DNA of 64,000 nucleotides from NCBI GenBank assembly GCA_023230455.1, contig JALNXH010000013.1, positions 1 through 64,000 on the forward strand, read 5' to 3'. Within the stretch, counting starts at the first letter, position 1. The number at the start of each line of letters is the position of its first letter. The notes beneath the pieces are model-generated. The model was not told where the DNA came from. It did not search any database and worked only from the letters and a program-made list of their open reading frames with translations. The position numbers were made by a program, and so were the translations under genes. Below are positions 16,925-25,959 of this stretch, one piece after another. The stretch comes from Rhodocyclaceae bacterium. GTDB lineage: Bacteria; Pseudomonadota; Gammaproteobacteria; Burkholderiales; Rhodocyclaceae.

Positions 16925-17558
16925 CAGGGTAAGGAGTGGGCCGTGTGTATCGATGACTTGACTGACCCGATTCCGCATAAGCGGATTGCCGTACGCGGTT
17001 TTTTCGAGACAGAGAGTGTCCATAAGTTAAATAGTGCTAATGAAGAACTGTGTAAAAAACGTAGAATATCTCGCTGCACTGACTGTTAGGCATGCGCACC
17101 TTAACGGCCGCCAACACAATGTAGTACGAATGAGTACGGATAACCTGTTTCAGCAATGCACTTTTGATGCGGCTATTCCTGCTTCAAGGTCGGGCCGCTC
17201 TGGCCGCTTTTCGGAGCGGCACAGATGGCTTGCTTGATCTCCGGGGGATGAAAAGCGGATCGGGCGTCGTTGGGCGTGTCATGGTGATTGGCACGTTTTT
17301 TGTTGCTGAAATTATCCAAAAGCGAGTGGTTTAATGCTGGCATAAGAGTCTGGATGAATTAAAAAAAATTGTTATAAATCATTAAATTAAATGTTGTGTG
17401 TTAAATAAACAACGGGCGTAAAAAAATTTATGCAAGGCAATATCAGATAAGGTACACTTGATTACGATACGGTTGTTTTTGATTGAAAACGGTACGTAGT
17501 GAACGGTGGACTGCACTGCGGATCAATCTGGCAGTACCTGTAAAAAAAGGAGACCAAG
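16925..17558. other. AT-rich intergenic region upstream of the transport operon (634 bp)
   Basis: No supported coding region. A possible terminator for the upstream gene is at its left end (16973-17004). The segment 17310-17480 is strongly AT-rich and presumably carries the promoter of the DUF1302 operon, but I could not fix a -35/-10 pair with confidence. The ribosome site AAGGAG for the gene at 17559 is at about 17547-17552. Confidence 0.5.
16973..17004 (+). terminator. Possible rho-independent terminator
   Basis: CCGC at 16973-16976 can pair with GCGG at 16995-16998, directly followed by a T run (16999-17004). A smaller CCGCATAAGCGG hairpin overlaps it. The stem is short, so support is modest. 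It lies about 50 bases after the Gfo/Idh/MocA stop codon. Confidence 0.35.
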
Positions 17559-19250
17559 ATGAGGGGGTTGCACACCAAGAAGGGCACTCAGGCGATGAAG
17601 GTCGTTGCGGTCGCGGTCGCGGCGGTTTGTACTGCCGGTACTGCAAACGCATTCAAGCTGGAGACATCGCCGGAGTGGTCGATCAATTTCGACAATTCGA
17701 TCATGTACAACACGGGCTGGCGGATGCAGGACCGGATCCCTGGGATTGCGAACCATTTTGCATACCAGTCGGGCGATGCGAAGTTCGACAAGGGCGAGAT
17801 GGTCACCAACCGCATTTCGGACGTGATGGAGTTCCAGGCGATCTATAAGGGCAACATGGGCTTCCGCACCTCGGCCTCGATCTGGAAGGATTTTGCCTAC
17901 AACGACCATGCGAAGGGTGTTGCTCCTAGAAATATGACGGCGGTTTTCCCTGGCGTCCCGGCTTTCCCGGTCCCGGGAGCCTCTTCGTATACTGGCGGCA
18001 AATACAACAACTTCACCAAGCGCTATTTCATCGAAGGGGCGGAATTTCTCGACGCCTTTGTCTTCCTGAACACGGACGTTGCCGGTACGCCGGTGTACCT
18101 GAAGGGTGGTCGCTTTACGCAGTACTGGGGCAATGCCTTCTTCTTCGGCTTCTCCAACATTGCCTACTCGCAGCACCCGATCGACTACATCAAGGGCTTC
18201 TCGCAGCCGGGTTCCGAAATCAAGGAACTGTTCCTGCCGCGCAAGCAGATCCTGGTGGCGACCGACCTGAGTTCGGAACTGTCGGTGGCGGCACAGTACT
18301 TCTTTGAATACCGCGCCAACCGCTATCCGGAATCGGGCACCTATCTGGGCTTCTTCGACCCGCTGTTTGATGGCCCGGACAATTTCTTCGCTGCACCGGG
18401 CAGTCATGGCATTGTCAAACCCGAGAACAACAACAACAACTGGGGCTTGAAGGTTAGCTGGTCACCGGAATGGGTGGGTGGCGATCTGGGCTTCTACTAT
18501 CGCCAGTTTGACGAAGTCGATCCTTGGCTGGCCCAGATTAGTATTGCCGATGGCCGTTTGCAGAATCCGGTCAACCAGAAAGCCAAGTTGTTCGGTATCA
18601 GCTACGAACGCACCTTCGGCCTGATCAGCACCGGCTTCGAACTCAGTCAGCGGCGCCATACGGCCCTGAACTCGACGCCGTTCAATGGTCTGGCGACCGG
18701 TGGCGAAGCAGCGAAGGGCAAGATCACCAACTTCATCGCCAACACCTTCGTCCAGCTGGGCACAACGTCGCTGTGGGATTCCGGCATTCTGCTGGCGGAA
18801 CTCAGCTACACCCGCCTGAATGAAGTCACCGACAACGAGTCGATGTACTTTGGCGAGGGGCACTCAGCCTGTACGGGTGGCAACAACTGGCGTGATGGTT
18901 GTTCGACCAGACAGTCGCTGGCATTTGCCATGCTATTCGATCCGCAATGGCTGCAGGCATTACCGGGAATTGATTTTGATGCGCCTATTTCCTACACCTG
19001 GGGCGCCAAGGGTAATCCGGCCTACCGTGCCAGCGGCTTCTACGGCGAAGGCACCAGCATCTACTCGGTCGGGATCAAGGCCACCTACCAGTCCAAGCAT
19101 TCGCTGGCCCTGCAATACAACGGCTACCACTGGCGTACCAACACCCAGCGTGGTGGTGTTTATGCAGGCAACAACGGATTCGGCGGCATCGGCGCCGTCG
19201 GCATCAACGACCGCGGCTGGCTGCAGCTTACTTTCAAGACTTCGTTCTGA
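17559..19250 (+). CDS. DUF1302-family outer-membrane protein
   Basis: A 563-residue exported protein: an N-terminal signal peptide (about 1-30, MKVVAVAVAAVCTAGTANA after an unusual charged lead), followed by alternating beta-strand pattern and a C-terminal Phe (TFKTSF), as in outer-membrane barrels. DUF1302 proteins are thought to be porin-like and occur beside DUF1329 and RND genes in degraders of hydrophobic compounds. AAGGAG precedes the ATG. It is the first gene of the plus-strand unit 17559-24437. Likely conducts the hydrophobic growth substrate across the outer membrane; inference from context. Confidence 0.88.
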   Translation: MRGLHTKKGTQAMKVVAVAVAAVCTAGTANAFKLETSPEWSINFDNSIMYNTGWRMQDRIPGIANHFAYQSGDAKFDKGEMVTNRISDVMEFQAIYKGNMGFRTSASIWKDFAYNDHAKGVAPRNMTAVFPGVPAFPVPGASSYTGGKYNNFTKRYFIEGAEFLDAFVFLNTDVAGTPVYLKGGRFTQYWGNAFFFGFSNIAYSQHPIDYIKGFSQPGSEIKELFLPRKQILVATDLSSELSVAAQYFFEYRANRYPESGTYLGFFDPLFDGPDNFFAAPGSHGIVKPENNNNNWGLKVSWSPEWVGGDLGFYYRQFDEVDPWLAQISIADGRLQNPVNQKAKLFGISYERTFGLISTGFELSQRRHTALNSTPFNGLATGGEAAKGKITNFIANTFVQLGTTSLWDSGILLAELSYTRLNEVTDNESMYFGEGHSACTGGNNWRDGCSTRQSLAFAMLFDPQWLQALPGIDFDAPISYTWGAKGNPAYRASGFYGEGTSIYSVGIKATYQSKHSLALQYNGYHWRTNTQRGGVYAGNNGFGGIGAVGINDRGWLQLTFKTSF

Positions 19251-19273
19251 ACGGCAACATGAGGAGATCAATA

Positions 19274-20674
19274 ATGCCAATGAAAAAAACAATCGTGGGC
19301 GCGATGGTCGCAGCGGGGTTCTCGCTGTGTAGCGCCTCGGTACTCGCGGCCGTGTCCGCCGAAGAAGCCAAGCAGTTGGGTTCCACCCTGACCGAGTTCG
19401 GCGCCGAAAAGGCCGGTAACAAGGACGGCTCCATCCCGGCGTATACCGGGGGCTTGGAAAAGCTGCCGGCCTACGATCCGACCAAGATGAAGGCCTATCT
19501 GGACCCGTTTGCCAATGAGAAACCGCAATATTCCATCGATGCCAAGAACATGGCGCAGTACGATGCTCTGCTGACGGACGGTACCAAGTATCTGGTCAAG
19601 AACTACCCGGGCTATCGCGTCGATGTGTATCCAACGCACCGCACCATGCGCTATCCGTCCTGGGTATTGCAAAACTCGGTGAAAAATGCCACCACGGCTA
19701 AGCTCGGCGGCCCGGTTGAGGGTGACAATCTGGAAGGGGCCGATAACGGCATGGCCTATGCCGGTGTTCCGTTCCCGATCCCCAAGACCGGCTACGAGGT
19801 CATGTGGAATCACACCATGCGCTACAGCGCTGCGGTCACCAATCGCAAGAGCCAAGCGTGGCTGGTCGATACCAGCGGTGCTGTGTCCAATTTGCCGTCC
19901 AACGACCAGTGGTTTGTCCATCCCCAGTATGACCGGTCGGGCAAGCTGAAGGCGCTAGTGGGCAAAGATGTCATCTTCGGCTACAACGCCCTGTTGACCG
20001 ATCCGCCTTCGTCTGCGGGTATTGTGTTCCTGAATTTTTACACCAATCAGGGGGCGGCGCAGCGGGTGTGGTTCTACACTCCGGGGCAGCGGCGGGTGCG
20101 GATGGCACCGGAATTCGCTTACGACGTGCCAATTGCCAGTTACGGTGGTGTGTTCAACTGGGACGATCTGTTTGGCTTCCAGGGGCGTCTTGATCGTTAC
20201 GACATCAAGATCGTTGGTAAGAAGGAAATGATCGTGCCGTACAACGTGTTCAAGGTAACGAACACGGCGCCGACCAGCGCTTATCTGACGAAAAAATTCG
20301 TCAATCCGGATCTCGTGCGGTGGGAAAAACACCGCGTGTGGGTTGTCGAATGGAAGTTGAAGGCAGGCGCCCGCCACGTATACCCCCGTCGCGTTTTCTA
20401 CGTCGATGAGGATTCCTGGTACATCGTCGCTTCCGACCACTACGATGCCGCTGGCAATCTGTATCGTACCAAGTTGGAACATACCTTCCCGACCTATGAC
20501 GTGGGCGGTTTGAACCTGGATGGCTGGGCGACTTACGACGTGATCAAGGGCAACTACACACTGATCAACTCGGGCCTGAGCGATCCGCGGTACTCGATCC
20601 GCTGCTACGATTCGGCAGAGGGTTTGCAGCTCAATCTGACCGCGCAGTCTGTCGCCGCTTCGGGCGTGCGTTAA
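19274..20674 (+). CDS. DUF1329-family exported lipoprotein-fold protein
   Basis: A 466-residue periplasmic protein with a signal peptide (about 1-24, ending SVLAAV) and the DUF1329 body, which resembles LolA/LolB-type lipid-binding folds. The ATG at 19274 is chosen because GAGGAG lies 7 bases upstream. It starts 23 bases after the DUF1302 stop and is followed by a strong hairpin terminator, so part of the transcripts may end here. Such proteins may shuttle a hydrophobic ligand across the periplasm between the outer-membrane protein and the RND transporter. Confidence 0.88.
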   Translation: MPMKKTIVGAMVAAGFSLCSASVLAAVSAEEAKQLGSTLTEFGAEKAGNKDGSIPAYTGGLEKLPAYDPTKMKAYLDPFANEKPQYSIDAKNMAQYDALLTDGTKYLVKNYPGYRVDVYPTHRTMRYPSWVLQNSVKNATTAKLGGPVEGDNLEGADNGMAYAGVPFPIPKTGYEVMWNHTMRYSAAVTNRKSQAWLVDTSGAVSNLPSNDQWFVHPQYDRSGKLKALVGKDVIFGYNALLTDPPSSAGIVFLNFYTNQGAAQRVWFYTPGQRRVRMAPEFAYDVPIASYGGVFNWDDLFGFQGRLDRYDIKIVGKKEMIVPYNVFKVTNTAPTSAYLTKKFVNPDLVRWEKHRVWVVEWKLKAGARHVYPRRVFYVDEDSWYIVASDHYDAAGNLYRTKLEHTFPTYDVGGLNLDGWATYDVIKGNYTLINSGLSDPRYSIRCYDSAEGLQLNLTAQSVAASGVR

Positions 20675-20682
20675 AAGAGTTG

Positions 20683-20715
20683 ACGGCGGTCGGCGTTTGC
20701 CGGCCGCCGTTTTTT
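20683..20715 (+). terminator. Rho-independent terminator
   Basis: A 12-base stem (ACGGCGGTCGGC with GCCGGCCGCCGT, one G-U pair) closes a 4-base loop and runs into a T stretch. It lies 9 bases after the DUF1329 stop codon. It would attenuate rather than fully separate the downstream YCF48 and RND genes if they share the promoter. Confidence 0.85.
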
Positions 20716-20832
20716 CTATTGCGACGATGTTTGTTTGCCCGCGCGATGCGGGCGGACGGTGTCAGGGTGTGACAACTCCGAGCGCGTGAAATCGGGGGGA
20801 CACCTGAGCAGTTCAGCGGGCGTGTGACTCAT

Positions 20833-21996
20833 ATGATTAGAGCAATGAATTTAGTCCGGTGGTGGCAGTGCATAGCGGGATGTTTGCTGGTGCTTGCTGT
20901 TTCCGCGCAGGCCGGAACGATGTTTCAGGATCCGCTGGATACCCCAGCGAAGATGCGCGAAAAGATAACCGGGCGTCCGCTGATGGCGGTCGCCCACGCG
21001 GGTGACCAGTTGGTGGCTGTCGGCTCGCGCGGACTGATTGCTGTCTCAGGCGACCAAGGTAAGACCTGGACCCAGTCCAAAGTACCCGTGCAGAGCGATC
21101 TGCTCGCGGTGCAATTTCCTACTGCAAGCGAAGGCTGGGCAGTTGGGCACGACGGCGTTGTGTTACATAGCACCGATGGTGGCAAGACTTGGAGCAAGCA
21201 GCTTGACGGCCGTGCGGCGGGCCCTGCGTTCAAGGCGTTCTACAAGAGTGGTGCCGGCGGCAAGGAGAATATGGGGGAGGCCGCCGTCACTTCAATCTCC
21301 GATGCAGTGTATGGCAAGGCCGCAACCGGCCCACGGATTCCCGGACTATTGGAGCAAAACTACAAGTCCGGACCGGCGTTGCCGTTTATTGACGTCTGGT
21401 TCGAGGATACGCAAAGGGGATTTGTGGTCGGCGCCTTTGGCATGATCGCGGCGACGACCGATGGCGGCAAGACCTGGGAACCCTGGCTGCATCGCATCGA
21501 TAACTCGTCCTCCAACCTGAATGCGATCCGCGGTATTGGCGGCGAGGTGTACATCGCGGGGGAGCAGGGGCGTATTTTTCGCCTCGATCGCAATCGCGGC
21601 TTCTTCACCAAGATGGAAACGGGTTATATCGGCAGCTTATTTGGTATCACCGGGAATGGCGAATCGCTGATCGCCTACGGCCTGCGGGGAACGGCCTATC
21701 GCGCCACGCTCGGAGGCAAGCCCGGAAGCGAAAAATGGGAAGTTGTTGCCATGCCCAATGAGCACACCCTTTCGGCCGGGATCGCACTCGCCGACGGAAG
21801 CGGTTTTGTGTTGGTCAATGCGGCCGGCGAACTACTGATCGGCGACAAAGCGGCCAAGAATTTCAGTGCGTTGCCAGCCCAGAAAGCGATGCGCATGACC
21901 GGAATAGCCGAACTCAAGGCGAACCGCGGCTTCGTCGTGACCGGGATTGAAGGTGTCAGAACTGTGCCGCCGCGCAATGCGGCCGCCGGTCACTGA
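20833..21996 (+). CDS. YCF48/BNR-repeat exported protein
   Basis: A 387-residue protein with signal peptide (hydrophobic core CIAGCLLVLAVSAQA) and a beta-propeller built from YCF48/BNR-type repeats: three visible S-x-D-x-G-K-T-W style motifs (DQGKTW, DGGKTW, DGGKTW). Proteins of this type accompany MMPL/RND transporters in catabolic clusters and may be assembly or ligand-binding partners. Start choice is uncertain among GTG 20824, ATG 20833 and ATG 20845; none has a clear ribosome site. A G run followed by ACACC lies about 35 bases upstream (20794-20804). It precedes the RND gene by 50 bases. Confidence 0.8.
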   Translation: MIRAMNLVRWWQCIAGCLLVLAVSAQAGTMFQDPLDTPAKMREKITGRPLMAVAHAGDQLVAVGSRGLIAVSGDQGKTWTQSKVPVQSDLLAVQFPTASEGWAVGHDGVVLHSTDGGKTWSKQLDGRAAGPAFKAFYKSGAGGKENMGEAAVTSISDAVYGKAATGPRIPGLLEQNYKSGPALPFIDVWFEDTQRGFVVGAFGMIAATTDGGKTWEPWLHRIDNSSSNLNAIRGIGGEVYIAGEQGRIFRLDRNRGFFTKMETGYIGSLFGITGNGESLIAYGLRGTAYRATLGGKPGSEKWEVVAMPNEHTLSAGIALADGSGFVLVNAAGELLIGDKAAKNFSALPAQKAMRMTGIAELKANRGFVVTGIEGVRTVPPRNAAAGH

Positions 21997-22046
21997 CTGC
22001 ATCCGACCTATTCTTCGAGACACTCTTATAGCGGTCCCAGAACGCC

Positions 22047-24437
22047 ATGGCCATACCCACTGAAACCCTGCCGGACGCAATGCCGGTCGTGCCCCGCCGG
22101 GAAGACTTCGACGCTCGTTCCGGCAATATCCTCGAACGCATCATTTTTAACAACCGCTTGGCTTTGATGCTGGTTTGCGTAGTGCTTACCGCTTTCCTTG
22201 GCTATCAGGCCAGTCGGCTGGATATCAATGCCAGTTTTGACAAGATGATGCCGCAGTCCCATCCCTTCATCCAGAATTACCGTGCCAGTGCCGACGCCCT
22301 TCGCGGATTGGGGAACTCGGTCCGGATCGTTGTTGAAAATACGCAGGGCGATATCTACGATCGCCACTATCTCGAAGTACTACGGGATATCAATGACAAA
22401 GTCTTCCTGGTTCCCGGCGTTGACCGCGCCTTCATGAAGTCGCTATGGATGCCAGTGGTGCGCTGGACCGAAATTACCGACGAAGGCTACAAGGGCGGCG
22501 CCGTGATGCCCGATGACTACAACGGATCGGCTGAGAGCATTGAAGCGCTACGCAACAATGTTCACCGATCGGGTATCACGGGTTCCCTGGTCGCAAACGA
22601 CCTGCATTCGAGCATGATCTTCGTTCCCCTGTTGGAGCGAGATGCGCAGACCGGCAAGACGCTCAACTATCGCGAATTCCGCGATGCCGTTGATGCGATT
22701 CGGGTAGAGTTTGAGCAGAAGGGCGTAAAGATTCATGTCATCGGCTTCGCTCAACTGGTGGGTGACCTGATTCATGGCTTGATTGAAGTTTTCACCTACT
22801 TCCTCTACGCCGCTCTGATCTGCACCGTCCTGATTTTGTTCTACACCCGTTGCGTGCGTAGCACTGTACTGGTGGTGGTTTGTTCTCTGGTCGCCGTCGC
22901 CTGGCAGCTTGGTTTGATGCAACTGCTGGGTTTTGTTCTCGATCCTTATTCAATCCTGGTTCCCTTCCTCATCTTCGCCATCGGTGTGTCCCACGGGGCG
23001 CAGAAGATGAACGGCATCACCCAGGATATCGGTCGCGGAACTCACCGTTATGTCGCCGCGCGCTACACTTTCCGCCGGTTGTTCCTCGCCGGCCTCACTG
23101 CGCTGCTGGCAGATGCGGTGGGCTTTGGCGTGCTGGCCGTGATCGACATTCCGGTCATCCGCGGCTTGGCGATCGCCTCCAGCATTGGCGTTGCCGTGCT
23201 GATCTTTACCAATCTCATTCTGCTGCCGATCCTGCTCTCCTACACCAGCGTCAGCCCCAAAGCCGCCGCTCGCAGTCTGAAGGCAGCCGAAGGTGATCAC
23301 CCACTGTCGCGAATACTGTCGCGGTTCACTACCCGTCCGTGGGCCATCGGTGTGATCGTCATATCCCTTGGCCTTACGGCCGGTGGGTTGGTGATCGCGG
23401 AGAACCTGAAGATCGGCGACCTCGACCCGGGTGCGCCGGAGCTCCGCCCCGACTCGGTCTACAACCGCGACAATGCCTATATCACCGAGCACTATGCGCT
23501 CTCCAGCGACCAGTTCGCGGTGATTGTCACGACGCCTTACTACGGTTTGGTGGACTACAAGACCATGCTGGAGATGGATCGGCTGGAAGAAATCCTGCGC
23601 GACCTGCCCGGTGTCCAGACGACGGTATCCGCGGCGAGCTTGGCGCGCAACTACACAGCCGCCAGCTTCGAAGGTTCGGCAAAGTGGGTCACGATCAATC
23701 GGGATCAGTTCGTGGTTGCGGATGCGCTGAACTATGTCTACGACGGCAACCCGGAAATGTTCAATGACGGCCGTTCGGTTGCGCCGGTCATCGCGTTCCT
23801 TTCTGATCACAAGGCCGAGACCCTGGAACGGGTGGTCAAAGCAGTGGAAGATTTTGCCGTGGAACACAACACAGACGAACGCAAGTTCCTCCTTGCTGCA
23901 GGCTCTTCTGGAATCGAGGCGGCGACCAACATCGCTGTGGCGAGCGCCAATCGCACCATGCTTCTTTATGTTTATGCCGCGGTGATCGTGCTGTGCTTCG
24001 TCACGTTCCGTAGCTGGCGCGCGGTCATCGTTGCCGTGCTGCCGCTGATGGTCACCTCGATCCTCTGCGAGGCGTTGATGGTCATGCTCGGTATTGGGGT
24101 CAAGGTGGCCACCCTGCCGGTGACGGCCTTGGGGGTGGGTATTGGCGTCGATTACTCGCTCTACCTGCTCACCGTGCATTTGGTCGAGCAGCGCCAGGGA
24201 CTTTCAGTTACCGATGCCTATCGCGGCGCGCTGGTTTTCACCGGCAAAGTCGTCGCCCTGATTGGGGTCACCTTGGCGGCTGCAGTGATTACCTGGGCAT
24301 GGTCGCCGATTAAGTTCCAGGCCGACATGGGCCTGTTGCTCGCCTTCATGTTCGTCTGGAATATGCTCGGCGCGCTCATCCTTGTTCCGTCCCTCGCTGC
24401 GTTCTTGCTGCAACCCCAAAAGGCTAAAGCCGGATAA
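22047..24437 (+). CDS. RND/MMPL-family transporter
   Basis: A 796-residue inner-membrane protein with the duplicated plan of MMPL/HpnN-type RND permeases: a first helix near residue 38, a large periplasmic domain, five helices around 240-410, a second helix near 430, another periplasmic domain, and a final helix bundle (about 640-790). Proton-relay style GVGIGVDYSLYLL is present in the second bundle. There is no adaptor (MFP) or TolC-type gene nearby; the DUF1302, DUF1329 and YCF48 proteins replace them. It probably moves a hydrophobic substrate. It ends just before a strong hairpin. Confidence 0.9.
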   Translation: MAIPTETLPDAMPVVPRREDFDARSGNILERIIFNNRLALMLVCVVLTAFLGYQASRLDINASFDKMMPQSHPFIQNYRASADALRGLGNSVRIVVENTQGDIYDRHYLEVLRDINDKVFLVPGVDRAFMKSLWMPVVRWTEITDEGYKGGAVMPDDYNGSAESIEALRNNVHRSGITGSLVANDLHSSMIFVPLLERDAQTGKTLNYREFRDAVDAIRVEFEQKGVKIHVIGFAQLVGDLIHGLIEVFTYFLYAALICTVLILFYTRCVRSTVLVVVCSLVAVAWQLGLMQLLGFVLDPYSILVPFLIFAIGVSHGAQKMNGITQDIGRGTHRYVAARYTFRRLFLAGLTALLADAVGFGVLAVIDIPVIRGLAIASSIGVAVLIFTNLILLPILLSYTSVSPKAAARSLKAAEGDHPLSRILSRFTTRPWAIGVIVISLGLTAGGLVIAENLKIGDLDPGAPELRPDSVYNRDNAYITEHYALSSDQFAVIVTTPYYGLVDYKTMLEMDRLEEILRDLPGVQTTVSAASLARNYTAASFEGSAKWVTINRDQFVVADALNYVYDGNPEMFNDGRSVAPVIAFLSDHKAETLERVVKAVEDFAVEHNTDERKFLLAAGSSGIEAATNIAVASANRTMLLYVYAAVIVLCFVTFRSWRAVIVAVLPLMVTSILCEALMVMLGIGVKVATLPVTALGVGIGVDYSLYLLTVHLVEQRQGLSVTDAYRGALVFTGKVVALIGVTLAAAVITWAWSPIKFQADMGLLLAFMFVWNMLGALILVPSLAAFLLQPQKAKAG

Positions 24438-24460
24438 CAGGGGAAGAGGAATAAACGACG

Positions 24461-24502
24461 TACGGCCATCACCGTCCAAGCGGTGATGGCCGTACTGCTT
24501 TT
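24461..24502 (+). terminator. Terminator after the RND gene
   Basis: A perfect 14-base stem (TACGGCCATCACCG with CGGTGATGGCCGTA) around a 6-base loop, followed by CTGCTTTT. It lies 23 bases after the RND stop. Two further inverted repeats (24557-24579 and 24598-24621) follow before the convergent OYE gene and may serve the opposite strand. Confidence 0.8.
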
Positions 24503-24636
24503 AAAGAGCTGGTTACGGGACGGGGGCGATCGCCCTGTTGTTAATACGCATGGGATCGCCTCGGGATCGATTCGAGGCGGTGCGTGCAAACATTATCAGT
24601 GTCGCCGAAACGGTCGACACTCAGCCTGAGTAAGGC

Positions 24637-25872
24637 TCAGTGGCCGCGACTCGGCGGCGGGGCCAGATCCGGAAAGTCGGTGGATTGGGTAAGGGTTTCA
24701 GCATCGTAGGGCTTCAACAGATCCATTCTTCCGGCGCGAACCAGCCTTACCCAGTCAGGATTGGCCAGCATCGCCCGGCCAACGGCGATCATGTCGAAGT
24801 CTCCGCGGGTGAACATCTCCAACACCCTATTCAGATTGGTGATCGTGGTTTCCTTGGCCTTCTCGTTCTTCACCTGACGGCGGATGGTGTAGGGCACAAG
24901 TTCCTTGTCGAGACTGATCGAGCCGACGGTGATGGTGGGGAGGCCGGTGATCTTCTTGGTCCAGCCCGCCAGATTTAGGTCGCTGCCGGCGAATTCGGGT
25001 TCCCAGAAGCGCCGGGTAGAGCAGTGGAAGCAATCCACACCAGCGTCGGTGAGCAGTTCGAGCAGGCCGCCGAGCTCCGTCGGGTCCGAGGTCAGACGGG
25101 CGCCGTAGTCCTGAATTTTCCATTGAGAATAACGGAAGAAGATCGGAAAGTCTGGGCTTGTCCGCCGACGGCATTCCTGCACTACCTCGGCAGCGAAGCG
25201 CCCGCGTTCACGGAGTGTTTTCCCGCCGTAGCCGTCGTGGCGGCGGTTGGTGACATCCCAGAGAAACTGGTCGATCAGGTAGCCATGGGCGGCGTGGAGT
25301 TCGATACCGTCGAAGCCAAGGCGCTGCGCATCTTCCGCACCCTGCCCATAGGCTGCAATCACCTCATCGATATCCCGCTGTGTCATCGGCTCGGACTGCT
25401 GCTGCGGTTCCTTCATCGGCGTGCCATCTGTGGGCTGAATGTACAAACCCGACGGGCCGCGCGAAGGCAGGTGATAAAAGGGCCAACTGCGCTGCTTGCG
25501 GATCATGCCCACATGCCAGAGTTGGGGCAGCATTTTTCCTCCGGCCTGATGGACACCGTCGACGATATGTTTCCAGTCGGTGAGCGGCCACAGGCTGTGG
25601 AAGTGAGCCTGGTCGGGTTCCACGGGCGCGACCGGATCGCCGATGGCCGCCGCTTCGCCGATAAGCAACGCGGTTCCGCCTTCCGCCCGTTCCCGGTAGT
25701 AGCGCGCAAAGCTCGGCCCGAGCACGCCGCCGCGGGCCTTGCCGTGCCCCATCGCCGGCATGACGATACGGTTCTTCAGTTCGAGTCCGTTGATCCTGAT
25801 CGGTTCGAACAACGGATCAAGCGAACGATCGATGGTCTCATCGATATCGCTCAACGCTTGCGTGCTTACCAT
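24637..25872 (-). CDS. NADH:flavin oxidoreductase, Old Yellow Enzyme family
   Basis: A 411-residue FMN barrel of the OYE/TMADH-N-terminal type (NRIVMPAMGHG near residue 35, HAAHGYLIDQF with the paired His/Asn region, and DGYGG). It lacks the C-terminal iron-sulfur and FAD domains present in the protein at 12617. A GGAGG site precedes the ATG. It is the last gene of the long minus-strand array that begins at 42276. Likely reduces an alpha,beta-unsaturated carbonyl of the pathway. Confidence 0.88.
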   Translation of the reverse strand: MVSTQALSDIDETIDRSLDPLFEPIRINGLELKNRIVMPAMGHGKARGGVLGPSFARYYRERAEGGTALLIGEAAAIGDPVAPVEPDQAHFHSLWPLTDWKHIVDGVHQAGGKMLPQLWHVGMIRKQRSWPFYHLPSRGPSGLYIQPTDGTPMKEPQQQSEPMTQRDIDEVIAAYGQGAEDAQRLGFDGIELHAAHGYLIDQFLWDVTNRRHDGYGGKTLRERGRFAAEVVQECRRRTSPDFPIFFRYSQWKIQDYGARLTSDPTELGGLLELLTDAGVDCFHCSTRRFWEPEFAGSDLNLAGWTKKITGLPTITVGSISLDKELVPYTIRRQVKNEKAKETTITNLNRVLEMFTRGDFDMIAVGRAMLANPDWVRLVRAGRMDLLKPYDAETLTQSTDFPDLAPPPSRGH

Positions 25873-25959
25873 CTCGTCTGCCTCCGGGTTGAATATCGAC
25901 TCTACGTTCGATTGCCGAATTGTCCTGACCTGGCGAAATCCTCTTCACCAGGAGCGAGT

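Noticed and set aside
17034..17237. Short plus-strand open frame of 67 codons in the AT-rich gap
   Set aside because: No ribosome site, no recognisable family, and it crosses a region that is more likely promoter or insertion debris.
17288..17310. Sigma-54-like promoter (TGGCACG followed by TTGTTGC) upstream of DUF1302
   Set aside because: The GG-to-GC distance is 13 bases rather than the required 10, and no enhancer-binding regulator is encoded nearby.
20794..20804. GGGGGGACACC upstream of the YCF48 gene as a further G-tract element
   Set aside because: Only one G run and a partial ACACC are present and it lies too close to the start codon; it was left as a note.
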